A stretch of DNA of 64,000 bases, from contig OY294048.1 of assembly GCA_958510825.1 (NCBI GenBank), positions 28,795,026 to 28,859,025 of the forward strand, written 5' to 3'. The notes under the pieces are model-generated. The model made no database searches, had not been told where the DNA came from, and saw only the letters and a list, made by a program, of their open reading frames with translations. Positions 21,522-31,192 of this stretch are shown here, in pieces; within the stretch, counting starts at the first letter, position 1; every line of letters starts with the position of its first letter. The position numbers were made by a program, and so were the translations under genes. Source of the stretch: Brachypterus glaber (lineage: Eukaryota; Arthropoda; Insecta; Coleoptera; Kateretidae).

Positions 21522-22116
21522 AGGGTGTTTTAAATGTTCCGCCCATGCATTTTATCTCCTAAACGGTTAGAGATAATAAGTCATATTTTCTTAAAGAATT
21601 TAACCTACACCTACAAAAATAACAGAATAACATCTAAATAACAAGGATAACTTACTTACCGATTGTAAATATAACAACACTAAACAAAACAGCTAAATTT
21701 AACAAAAATTGCCGGCGTCTCACAAAAACGTATATTTTGGTAAAAAACTTTTATTTTGGCCGAGTTTTTCTAGATATTATCCCTTTTAGTTCTCGCGAAA
21801 ATCGTTGCCACACATAGTTGAAATTAGGGGGTAGTTTTAAAAGGTTTTTTACCACTTTTTAAACTCGAAAATAGCAAGTATAATATAACATTGTATTTGT
21901 AAGCTCAAGTTCTATTTAAAATAACCGAAAACATATAGAGTGCTGTTTAAAAAAATAAAGTTAGGAGTAAGTTAAGGGGGAGCTTTAAAACGTGTATTTT
22001 ATTATTGGCTACTTTTTATAGATATGATTGTCCCATTTAAGATTTTTTTTGCAGAACCTGATTATCTCTTTTAGTTTTTGAGAAAATTGCTGGGCAAATA
22101 GAGTTAGGCCACCCTG
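21522..22116. mobile_element. Possible Tc1/mariner-type MITE
   Basis: The left end (TAGAGGGTGTTTTAAATG ... CGCCCA) and the right end (TGGGCAAATAGAGTTAGGCC then ACCCTGTA) are partial inverses. AGAGATAATAAG at the left recurs inverted as CTGATTATCTCT at the right. Both ends abut TA. The interior is non-coding with poly-T and TTTTAAA tracts. Confidence 0.45.
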
Positions 22117-22775
22117 TATATTATCAGACAATAGGGTCTTCTTCGATTTTTGGTTTTAATTATTTTTAAAAACTAGAAGTTCTAATTATAATATATATGC
22201 TATTTATTTATTTTTTAGTCTACTTAAACAGGAGAAAAAAAATTATAAAATTTGAATTATTTTTTCCCGCTCCACTGAAAACGTAACAGACAGAGTTTGC
22301 GCAGTTCAGGTCAGTTTTGATTTTGTATGTTGGCTACTCTGATTGTTATTAAATAGATGTGACTGTCATGAAGCGTTGATGTGAGGTTATATTTTACTAT
22401 TTTTTTCGGTTTTATTCAGTTTAAGTTTTATTTGGTGTGTATTTACTGGACTTTTTATATTTCAAGACAGTGTATAGTGCATTTTAAAAAGGTAGGCAAA
22501 AGTCTTTTACGAAACACTAAAAGGTTTGAGGCCTTAATATTTGGACCTAAGGTTTTTTTACCATATAGAAAATTTTTGGTTTAAGTTTCATATCTATGTC
22601 AAAGCATTCTTGAAATATAGTTTATTTTCAAAGGACTTGCAGCTTTATAGACTATAATGTAAGTTTCTCTATGTGCAGAAAATTTCTGCATCCGGGGACA
22701 TACTTAATATATTTCAAGAATAATGTTTAGTTTTTATTTATAAAACCAAATTATATACTCGTGTTTAACTTTTAG

Positions 22776-22958
22776 GCATGGATTTCAAAAACTTTTATTT
22801 TCCAAGTTGCAAAAATTCATCAAAAAACTGCAAAGAACTTTTTTTTTACTGTACCAAAACCAGAGGCTTTAAGGAAATCATAGTTATCTGTTTTTCAACA
22901 ACCAGGAGCACCAAAGAAATCTATAGGTGGATATTTCTGCTGTGAGGACCATCTTGAA
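22776..22958 (+). pseudogene. THAP-type zinc-finger exon, broken
   Basis: The exon is bounded by an acceptor (TTTAACTTTTAG, ending 22775) and a consensus donor (GAA|GTAAGT at 22959). Its reading shows FPSCKNSS, then after a one-base slip in the poly-T run FTVPKPEALRKS, and finally YFCCEDHLE. The order is Cys-x-Asn, LFF-VPK, RK-(stop)-L, CCEDH, which is the layout of a THAP domain with its closing Cys-x2-His-like CEDH motif. A stop (TAG) replaces the usual Trp after RK. It would be the DNA-binding N-terminus of the element's transposase. Later exons were not recognised. Confidence 0.6.
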
Positions 22959-23223
22959 GTAAGTTTAAAATTATATACAAGGTGTATGGTACACGAGATG
23001 GTACATGGATAGAAAAATTTTAAGGGATAGATGAGCTCATTTTGAGTCAATGTTTTTGATGATACATTACAAAAAGAAATGCAAAAGTATAAAAAATATG
23101 TAGGCCAATTTATGAGTTAAAATACAGTGGTTCAAACTTATTTTTCTATACTACGCACTAGTTCAAGGGAATGAGAAAGTTATACACGCTTCTTTGTTTT
23201 GAAGAAAGTCCTCTTGTTCACCT

Positions 23224-23291
23224 GAGAGTCTCAGGCTGAGACTAGAGCATGCAAGTCCCGGGACCAGCGCAAATTTGCTGGTCCCGGGACT
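23224..23291. repeat. Adjacent GC-rich hairpins
   Basis: AGTCTCAGGCTGAGACT (about 23226-23242) is a 7-bp-arm hairpin. It is followed by AGTCCCGGGACCAGC (23254-23268) pairing perfectly with GCTGGTCCCGGGACT (23277-23291). They stand out sharply from the AT-rich surroundings within the THAP/SWIM element. Confidence 0.8.
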
Positions 23292-23392
23292 GAAAATACA
23301 TAAAAAAAATGTGTACTTTTTTTTATTTTTGGCTTTATCATAACAACAAGAATGAGCATCTAATAGATGATATTATCAGGGGTAATATCATA

Positions 23393-23812
23393 AGTGATAC
23401 TAGGTTAGGTATTGGGGAACGTTCAAGTATTAAGTAACGCTCCTAGGGGGGGGGTCATTTTGAAGTGTTATGCCCATGTTAATGGTATTGGAAAATAGCG
23501 TTAGGGGTGGGGGTCCAAAATGATCAAAATTTGCGTTACGTAATACTTGAACGTTCCCTTGGTGGTTTTTAGATAAATTTTACGAATATTAATCCCCTTG
23601 ACAAAAATGCAACGACTGCTTTAGGAGTTGAATTTTCCAAAAATTGGGATTAATATGAGTAAAATTTGAAAAAAAAAAGCACAGGTACTTAACCTAGTAT
23701 CACGAATTGATATTTAGGAGTTGAATTTACCAAAAATTGGGATTAATATGAGTAAAATTTGAAAAAAAAGCAACGGTACCTAACCTAGTATCATGAATTT
23801 ATATTTAGGGAG
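23393..23812. repeat. Foldback/tandem block split by a MITE
   Basis: Two direct copies of about 93 bases (GAGTTGAATTTTCCAAAAAT ... AACCTAGTATCACGAAT) run 23624-23812. An inverted copy starts at about 23393 (GTGATACTAGGTTAGGTA), is interrupted by the MITE 23415-23558, and continues to about 23608 (TTTTACGAATATTAATCCC). Confidence 0.7.
23415..23558. mobile_element. GGGAACGTTC MITE, 144 bp (PIF/Harbinger-like)
   Basis: It has ends GGGAACGTTCAAGTATTA and inverse TAATACTTGAACGTTCCC, with nearly palindromic arms including CCATGTTAATGG in the middle. It is flanked by TTG on both sides (23412-23414 and 23559-23561), a 3-base target duplication. Family members: 28651, 30955, 35930, 53465. Confidence 0.85.
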
Positions 23813-23869
23813 AGAATATAATTTATATTTAATACACATACCTCTTAATTATAACTCTAGAATGCTTCG

Positions 23870-24140
23870 GACTAAAAATTTCAAATTTAGACCATAGGTT
23901 GATTATCTAAAGTTCTAGGCTGGGATTGTTTTTGGTAAAAATCGGATTGGGATAAGGAGTTAAAACGGGATAAAAACAATTTATTTCAAAAACATTTTTT
24001 TTTTCAATTTATTTTTCGTTTTACAAAACAAGAAACTTTTTTTGAATTTTTAATTTTTTTTGTTTTTGATTTTAATGAAACTTGACCTATAGGGAAAAGT
24101 ATTATTTTATTGGCAGCAGTATTTTTTGCTATAATAAAGC
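23870..24140 (-). repeat. Uninterrupted copy of the dispersed repeat
   Basis: Read on the minus strand this runs continuously from TACTGCTGCCAATAAAATAA through AAGTTTCTTGTTTTG and AACAATCCCAGCCTAGAACT to AATCAACCTATGGTC. It corresponds to 16100-16265 plus 18978-19130 and so shows the pre-insertion state of the piggyBac site. Confidence 0.7.
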
Positions 24141-24690
24141 CAATAAAAACCAAAAAAGTTTACACATTTTTTTGTTTGTATGGCAAACTTTATTCCAGAA
24201 ATACAATAAACTGAGTAACCAACTTAAGAATACATTAAGATAAAACCTTGAAATTTGGAGGGTGTTATCTATCACTAATAAATATTTTTGTATGTAAATT
24301 AATACTAACAGTACTTATTTTGTTGCAGATGATCAGGTCAGGGAAAAGTCAGGAAATTTTGTGAAATACTTTCTGAAATTTTACAAATTTGGTCAGGAAA
24401 AAGTCAGCGAATTTGGATATTAAATTTCAGTGCCAATCCTGCAGGGAACATGTATACAGTATACTAGCACTATTATTTAAAGTTGTAATTAAAAATGAGT
24501 AAGGCACTTGTATTTTTTCCATTTTTCATGTGTTAAGTTTATTTATTTAGTTGTACAATCATTGTATTATATAATAAATTATTTCTACATTAAATCCCAA
24601 GATAAGTAATTTTCATATACATAATATAATATACATACATATACATATTTTTAATTACATAATATACATTTATATTTAAATAAATTTTTG
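24141..24690. other. Interior of the THAP/SWIM element, non-coding
   Basis: No domain was recognised. A short internal repeat of GGTCAGG-AAAAGTCAG occurs at about 24334-24408. The YqaJ-type nuclease region expected in related elements was not found. Confidence 0.4.
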
Positions 24691-24789
24691 TTTTTCAATA
24701 CTTTTTTTGAATTTTATTACCCCACCCTAACTTATTTTTTTTGTGGATTTGAGGAAAACTATGTTGTGTTCTGTCCTCATCTAAATTTC

Positions 24790-25932
24790 TGTCCCTAAAG
24801 TAATTTCCTATATCTTCAAAGAACGTAGAGGGTCCCCCAATTTTTAATTCAGAGGCCTTGATGTATTTCATTTTGTGGCCCACTTGTGCCAATGCTGGTT
24901 TTTCCTAGTTGCACTCAACCTCTGCAATTGCATGCTTACATCCACCTAGAACAATTAAAAATGCTTTTTACTTTTGCTACGATTATATCAAAGGCTTCAT
25001 AACATGAAATGGAAACCAAAAACTTTTTAAGGTACACCTCTACCTCTACGTTATAAAGCCCTCAATATTAAGAAAGTGTTAAATCTTATTCTGAGTGGGG
25101 GGGGTGGGTAGTTAGCAGGAAAAAATCTGGTTGTATATCATGGCTTGGTTCTAAAAGGGCCAATGTCACTATATCCCTATTATAAGTTATACTGCAGAAC
25201 TAACTTTTTCTTAGATCTATATAACCTAAAAAAGCCAACGTCAGTGCTTGTGAGATAAATGTAAATTTTAAGTGACAAGGGTGTTTTTAATAAACATGTC
25301 TGTTAAACTGCTAAAACAGCCAATATTTTGTTTGACTTAGTGTATCTGTTTAAAATTTTTGACATTGGCACTTTTAGAACCAAGCCACAGATATATACTC
25401 GACTGGGGCTCCTGTTGCTTAGGGGATTGCCCCACAACAGCTGACTTTTTACTTAAAATAGAACCCCAGAATTCTACAGACCAAAATAACTAAAATAATT
25501 TACCTTCAGAAGCTGTACAACCTTGCAACTAAAAATGATTTCATTATTTTCATCAATTTCTGCTGCGATCATGAACTTTGTGCTCAAGGACAACACATCC
25601 TTTTACTGTGCAAATACTAGTGCTCTTGTCCTGATTGAGTTGCACATAACCAATAACATCTTTCTCCCTGAAAATATACAATATATTTTAAAATATCCTC
25701 CACATTTTTCACAAATTACTCAAAAAAATAGTTTATGCACATGAATAGAACAAAAAACTCAGTAAAAACTAAAATTAAAATAAAGAATGAATACTGACCA
25801 TACATTTTTAAACCTTCGGAACTCCACACTAAAATAGTCCAAGTTTTTTGCGAAAAATTCTTTAACCATCACGTAATTAACGTGTAGTAAATTTTCGCTG
25901 CTTGCTTTCACAAAAAAATCCACTGAAGCCAT
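24790..25932 (-). pseudogene. SWIM zinc-finger gene of the transposon, three exons, broken
   Basis: Exon 1 (25932-25799) opens with ATG and encodes about 44 residues (MASVDFF ... SENLLHVNYVMVKEFF). It ends at a GTCAGT donor in phase 2. Exon 2 (25667-25504) follows an acceptor TTTTCAG and continues in the right phase (EKDVIGYVQLNQD). It then needs two frame slips to read IAAEIDENNEIIFSCK and GCTASEG, and ends at GTAAAT. Exon 3 starts after TTGTTCTAG (24945) with GCKHAIA, completing a C-x2-C-x6-C-x-H SWIM-like zinc site across the junction. It then reads EVEC and, after a TAG, KPALAQVG. This is a recognisable insect transposon-associated SWIM protein. About 15 residues between GCKHAIA and EVEC look deleted. 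No functional product is possible. Confidence 0.7.
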
Positions 25933-26118
25933 AATTAAAGCAAAAACAAATAAAATAACTTTAAAAACAAACCGATTCCGAAATTTAACTCTCCACTGAC
26001 AGATAAAAAGTGAGGTTATATCTACGCTAGCAGTTTAGCCACACTAAGAAATAAAATGTCGTTTCTGCGCAGTCTCTATCTGTGACGTAGAAAATAAGGC
26101 GCGACGAAAAAATTTAAA

Positions 26119-26974
26119 CTTTAAATCGATTTTTAAAATAGTTAGCGTTATAAAAAAGGAAAATTACTTTACATTTACCTTACTATTATAAAGTACTTTG
26201 TAAATCAGTGTTCAAATATTAAAAACAAGACTTAGTGGAGAACCCTATTATGGTCAGTTAATATTGGGATTTTTTACTAATTTTAACGAAATAGTGGCTA
26301 CTTTATTCTACATACAGTTTTTTAAAATAATATAATTTGTTAAAAATTCAACTAGAACAATTGTAATAATTTTTAAGAAATGTTTTTCTTGAAGAAAACC
26401 TTTTTTGTATACCTTTGTTCTTGTAAGCTTTATCTAGGCAAAATTCTATGGCAAGAGATGCTGAATGGCTTTAAATCGCATTAGTGAGTATGTATATTTA
26501 AAGTAAAAGTTCGCAGTTGAAACGGTACAAAATTTCAAAATACAGTGGTAGGACAATAATTGAAAATTTATAAGTTATAAATTATAACTGAAATTAAATA
26601 AATTTGTCTATTTGCGTTTCATATATTTTTTTTTAGTTTTTGTTTGGTTACTAAAATAAGGTTCACTGTAAAACAATTTTAAAATTTTTCTATTTTTTGT
26701 TAAACAGTTTTCGGGATTTTTTATTGTTCATAAGTTGGTAACAAAAACAAATGAAAAATATATAAATGAAAACAGATATATATAGTGTATCTAAATATCT
26801 AAAAGAAACAGGTAAAACCCTTTTAAAATATTAATAAATATGTATATTTTGTGTGTGATTTTAGGATGTGTTGGCTAGCAGGATAAAAGTATTTCAAACC
26901 CATTTGTACACCGGAGTACATGTTTATTCTTTCTCATTCATTTTTATTTAAAATAACTATGTAGTATATTAAAG
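26119..26974. other. AT-rich spacer
   Basis: No gene or strong repeat was recognised between the THAP/SWIM element and the mariner copy. Confidence 0.5.
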
Positions 26975-27089
26975 TACAGGGTGGCCAGTATGTAACTGAA
27001 TGATTTAAATAGCCCTCCATTTTTGATATACGCATTTTGCGTAGGTGGCGCTTTAGTAGTTTTTTACAACACAAGTGTCAAATTTATCA

Positions 27090-28240
27090 TGGAACGCTAC
27101 ACTATCGCTCAACGCGTTCTTATTGTTAAAACGTTTTATTTAAACAATGTCAATGACTGCAACTATAAGAAATCTACGACAACATATCGGGCGAAATAAT
27201 GTGCCCAGTATCAACGCTATTCGTCAAGTAGTGCGGAAATTTGAACAATTCGGTGTAGTTAAAGACTTGCCAAAGTGGGGTCGTGTTCGAAGTGTTTGTT
27301 CTGCAGAAAATATCCAGAGAGTCCTAAAAGTGTAGTGGAGCGCCCTGAGACCTCTACCAGACGTCGTTCTCAAGAACTGGGCATTCGTCGCACGTCATTA
27401 CGCACTATTTTAAAAGAAGACTTACATTTGCATCCATATAAAATTTAGTTAACTCAAGAGATACAGCCTAGACACCACGATCGTCGCCGCCAATACAGTT
27501 ACAGCTTAATACACAAATTGACGATTTCTTCCGAAAAATCATAATGAGTGATGCAGCCCACTTCGATATGAACGGTTTTGTTAACAAGCAGAACTGTCCT
27601 ATCTGGGCATTAGAAAACCCTTCCAAACAACCACTTCATCACAGTCACAGTCAGAGTTTGGTGCGGTATTTGGTGTGGAGGTGTGGCATTAGAAAACCCT
27701 GGTGTTATCCATCAACGACCACTTCATCACAGTCACAGTCACAGTTTGGTGCGGTATTTGGTGTGGAGGTGTCATCGGACCTTACTTTTTTGAAGACGCT
27801 GCAGGTGATTCACTTACTGTCAATGGAGAACGCTACCGCGATATGATCCAACCCTTTCTGGCTCCTAAAATTCAACAACTTCACCTGCAAAACATGTGGT
27901 TCCAGCAGGACGGACAACTTGTCCTACAGCTAGGGAAACAATGGATCTTTTGCGACCAATGTTTCCGGGGCGTTTAATCTCTCGATTTGGCGATGTAATC
28001 TGTCCCCCAAGGTCACCAGATTTAAGGGCTCCAGAATTTTTTCTGTGGGGATTTCTAAAAAGTAAGGTTTATGCCAACTAACCAAACAATGTAGAGCAGC
28101 TGAAGAACAATATTCGGGAAGAGATTCAAAATATTCCTCTCGAAACCTGCCCAAAAGTGATGGAAAATGTAGTTAAGAGGGCTCAGGTTTGTGGGGCTTC
28201 CAGGGGCGGCCATTTGTATGATATTATTTTTCAGACATAA
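27090..28240 (+). pseudogene. Tc1/mariner transposase pseudogene
   Basis: The start MERYTIAQRVLIVKTF is followed by an HTH-type region (RNLRQHIGRNN, AIRQVVRKFEQFG) and by RRRSQELGIRRTSLR. Catalytic landmarks are SDAAHFDMNGF (first Asp at 27550), WFQQDG (second Asp at 27909-27911) and PPRSPDL (third acidic residue at 28019-28021, about 36 codons later once a one-base slip is allowed). The C-terminus is ASRGGHLYDIIF. Frameshifts near 27150, 27335, 27640 and 27940, stops near 27446 and 28080, and an internal duplication make it non-functional. The long D2-D3 spacing suggests a branch outside classic DD34D mariners. Confidence 0.85.
27606..27772 (+). repeat. Tandem duplication within the transposase pseudogene
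   Basis: GGCATTAGAAAACCCT ... GTGTGGAGGTGT occurs twice in a row, starting at 27606 and 27685. The second copy carries a few extra bases (GGTGTTATCCATCAACGACC). The duplicated segment repeats the CACAGTCACAGT run, which probably promoted slippage. Confidence 0.8.
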
Positions 28241-28372
28241 TTTCTAACTTTAAATAAAATATTAGGATGAAAACAGTGACCTGTTTTATTTTATTTTAAA
28301 AATATTTAAGAGAGCAAACCAGTCAGTCATATATTGGCCACCCTGTACTAGTTTCATAATACCCGTTGTACT

Positions 28373-28650
28373 TTAAACTTGTACTCGTGTGCTAAAAACG
28401 TGTTATAAAATTAGTGCTTTATACAATTTTTTAATATTTTACCAAAGCTTTTTTGATAAACAACATACGAGAAATACATACATAAAAATGCCCGACCGCG
28501 TAGCGGGAGGGATTTTTTTATTCGCTGGACAGGTACTTGATAAACAACGTTTTCGTAAGAACAAACAGCAAAATTCGACAAAAAAATATGAGGTTGTGTT
28601 AAATTTTTTAAGAAAAATTCACAATTCAAATAAACGAAATTATTAAGTAA
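28373..28650. repeat. Dispersed repeat with AAAACGTGTTATAAAA motif
   Basis: The stretch GTGCTAAAAACGTGTTATAA ... AGTGCTTTATACAATTTTTT recurs at about 31848-31905. A GACCGCGTAGCGGGAGGG hairpin-like patch lies at 28494-28511. No gene is called on the frames crossing it. Confidence 0.5.
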
Positions 28651-28779
28651 GGGAACGTTCAAGTATTACGTAACGCAATTTTTGATCATTTTGGACAAAC
28701 ATCCCTTCCCCTACCCCTGGAACGCTATTTTCCTTAACCATTAACATGGGCGTAACACTCCAAAATGATCCATATGGAT
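28651..28779. mobile_element. GGGAACGTTC MITE, truncated
   Basis: The left end GGGAACGTTCAAGTATTACG follows TAA (28648-28650). The expected right half is missing because the next TIR element begins at about 28781 inside it. This gives an insertion order. Confidence 0.75.
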
Positions 28780-28780
28780 C

Positions 28781-29157
28781 CTTATGAAGGGCCCAGTGGA
28801 AAAACGATGAGTTTCCATTTTTTAAAAACTTGGAAAAACCAAATTTAAATTTTCGCATCTACTGGTGAAATAGTTTTTAATGACATTTAGAGTTCTTTCT
28901 GAGTAATTTTCTTGATCAAAAATTCATTAGAACCCCATGTTAAATCCAGGCACGAATAAAAACTTATATGTATACCCAACAGTTTTATTCATATCAAATA
29001 TGTAAACATTAAAATTCAAATGTTCAACTGCAGTTTTTAGTGGAATCATTGTAAGGTTTGTATTTTCTTTTTTCAGGTTACAAGCTAACAGATGCCGCTA
29101 AAATGTCGATTTCGAAAAAAATGGAACCTCATCGTTTTTTCACTGGACCCTTCATAC
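28781..29157. mobile_element. 377-bp TIR element
   Basis: TTATGAAGGGCCCAGTGGAA at the left and the inverse TTTCACTGGACCCTTCATA at the right are good inverted repeats of about 40 bases. Both include AACGATGAG and CCATTTTTT. The interior is non-coding. A TA duplication is possible. Confidence 0.7.
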
Positions 29158-29820
29158 ATACATACATGTATGTAAGCATGTCCATGGGCTTTTTAGTGTT
29201 TTAAAATTTTCAAGCATATTGATGGTAATAAAACTATAGCCTGGTGTTAAAAATTTGCTTTCATTATGGTCAAACGAATTCTAAAACTAATTTGACATCC
29301 AAACCAAATAGACGTCATAATGTTCAAACAGATATTTCCTTAGTTACATAATATGTCATATTATGACGAAAACTGAAACAATTGTTTTTCGGATACTAGG
29401 AATTTTTTCGATTTAAAAATGGCTGATTGTGAAAGGATTGGTTAAATGACATTACAGTAATAAAGTGTGAGTTTTGTTGCCGGATATTTTGGTTCAGGAT
29501 ATTGTCGGTAATCCATGATTGGCCTCCGCCACTGCCAAAAAATTTATTTTCAGAAAGCCAGCATCAATCAAATCTTACAATGTAGACTTTATTACCATTG
29601 ACATCTATTATAAATGATGGCCATGGCATAATCGCATATGCCCGCATCTGATGATGTCCTTTTTTTATAAATTACCACTGATCGAGCATTAAGATTACGC
29701 TAAGCAGGGTTGTCGAATAATTCGAATTAGGTTTATGATCCTCCTAAAGTTTAATTTTTAGGGTTTCATATCTCGAAAAGAAACAAGCCGTGAAGATATG
29801 TAATGCTACGCATTCCATTA
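29158..29820. other. Non-coding spacer
   Basis: No gene is recognised. ATACATACATACATGTATGTA at 29155-29175 is a short palindromic microsatellite. Confidence 0.4.
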
Positions 29821-29845
29821 TATACCATTCACAGTGAATGGTATA
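29821..29845. repeat. Perfect 25-bp palindrome
   Basis: TATACCATTCAC and GTGAATGGTATA are perfect inverses around a single A. A related but non-palindromic sequence (ATGTTATTACGCATTCCCTT ... ATTCATAGTAAATG) occurs at about 53027-53062. Confidence 0.8.
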
Positions 29846-30325
29846 TTGCATTTTTCCAAATAATAATAAAAAAATATACTTTTTTTTAAAAAAAGATCTT
29901 TTTCTAAAAAAAAAAAAATTAATTTTTTTTTTGCGAAAGACGAAAAATTAATTTACAAAAAAAAAATAAAAGGAATACATTTTTTTTTCTTAAATATCTT
30001 TTTTTGAAAAACGAAAATTTTCTTTTTGCGAAAACCGAAAAAAAAATTAAAAATGGTAGCCTAACCCCGAATAACTTTTTTATTTTTGGAGGGATTACTT
30101 TCAAAAACAGTAGGTAGGGATGGTGATAGATAGACCAATGTCCAAAACTTAAAAAAATCCACACTTTAATGTTAAGGAATGAGATTTTTGGCATGGTTCA
30201 TAGCTGAAAAAATTTATACGTGATGTAAACAAAAAAATGCTTGTTTGGCCATCAGTGAGTCTTAACTAAGCCACAAAAATAAAAAACATCAGATCACAAA
30301 ATCTTTGTTGGCCTGTGTTAAGAAA
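29846..30325. other. Poly-A/T-rich repeat segment
   Basis: Long A and T runs with GAAAAACGAAAA units; similar sequence lies at about 53065-53220. The region 30175-30250 matches 1855-1920. Non-coding. Confidence 0.5.
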
Positions 30326-30950
30326 ATCGATTTTTTTTCATCAGTAAACTACACCTATTAGGAGGAGTTTGGACAAAGTAGGAACAACCCCTTAGGAATT
30401 CCTTGAAGACTTAAGGGCTTAAAATTTGGTTTTGATTTGCCAAACGGTATAGCATGTAGCCCTTTGGACGGACAGTCCGACGTAAGGACAGACCCACGTA
30501 TGGATGGACGAACGGACCGACATACGGACCCCTTATGTAAATTTTCCGTTTTCCGGGAAAAACCAATAATGGATTGTTAACAACATGTTGTTTGTAATTT
30601 TTATTTAAAAACGCTTTCCCAAAATCTTGAATTTTTTTTAAATGGGAAAGCAAAATTGAGCAAAATCTTTAAGAAAATCGTTTTTTTTTTTTCATGAGTA
30701 AATTATCCCTATTAGGAGGAGTACAGACAAAGTAGGAACAACCCCTTAGGAATTCCCTAAAAACTTAAGGGCTTAAAATTTGGTTTTGATTTGCCAAACG
30801 GTATAGCATGTAGCCCTTTGGACTGACAGACCGACCCACGGACGGACCCACTTATGGATGGACGGACAGACCAACATACGAATAGACCGTACGGAAGAAC
30901 AGACGAAAATAATAAGAAAAAAAATTAAAAAAATAATACTTTGATTTCTC
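30326..30950. repeat. Tandem duplication of a CGGACAGAC-type repeat
   Basis: A unit of about 348 bases starts at 30326 (AAAATCGATTTTTTTTCATC) and again at 30674. Shared text includes AACAACCCCTTAGGAATTCC and GCCAAACGGTATAGCATG. Each copy ends in a GGACGGACAGACCGAC-like run. Related runs occur at 19135-19170, 40140-40195, 47640-47680 and 53820-53850. Confidence 0.8.
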
Positions 30951-30954
30951 CTTA

Positions 30955-31192
30955 GGGAACGTTCAAGTATTACGTAACGCAAAATGTACCAAAATTCATA
31001 CACTTCATACCTCGCTCCTCGCGTTATTCAAGGCTGTAGAGATTTCATATTTTGGTTACCCCCCTAACACACCCCCTATTAGGGAGGATAGTTTAAATAT
31101 GAAATCTCTATAAACTATAATAACTCGAGAACCGGGGTATGAAGTGTATGAATTTTGGTACAATTTGCTTTACGTAATACTTGAACGTTCCC
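30955..31192. mobile_element. GGGAACGTTC MITE, 238 bp, with TTA duplication
   Basis: Perfect 10-base ends GGGAACGTTC/GAACGTTCCC are continued by long palindromic arms (ACCAAAATTCATACACTTCA on the left, inverse at 31137-31160; GAGATTTCATATTT / AAATATGAAATCTC). TTA flanks both ends (30952-30954, 31193-31195). TTA/TAA target sites and small size fit PIF/Harbinger-derived MITEs. Confidence 0.9.

Larger units (their letters stand above)
22254..26118. mobile_element. 3.9-kb TIR transposon with THAP and SWIM genes (ISL2EU-like)
   Basis: The ends are imperfect inverted repeats of about 84 bases (22254-22337 and 26034-26118), sharing CAGA-AGAG..TGCGCAG and a TTGGCTA / TAGCCAC pair. Between them are two convergent, spliced gene remnants: a THAP-like zinc-finger exon on the plus strand and a three-exon SWIM zinc-finger gene on the minus strand. 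ISL2EU-type DNA transposons carry a THAP transposase together with a SWIM/YqaJ-nuclease protein. The pairing here is consistent with that group, but the DDE and YqaJ domains were not found, so the copy is internally decayed and the family name is inference. Confidence 0.6.
26977..28345 (+). mobile_element. Full-length Tc1/mariner transposon, inactive
   Basis: The 27-base ends CAGGGTGGCCAGTATGTAAC and, inverted at the right, GTTACATACTGGCC-like GTCATATATTGGCCACCCTG match with few differences. TA flanks both sides (26975-26976, 28346-28347), the expected target duplication. The 1,369-bp body holds one broken transposase frame in plus orientation. Confidence 0.9.
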
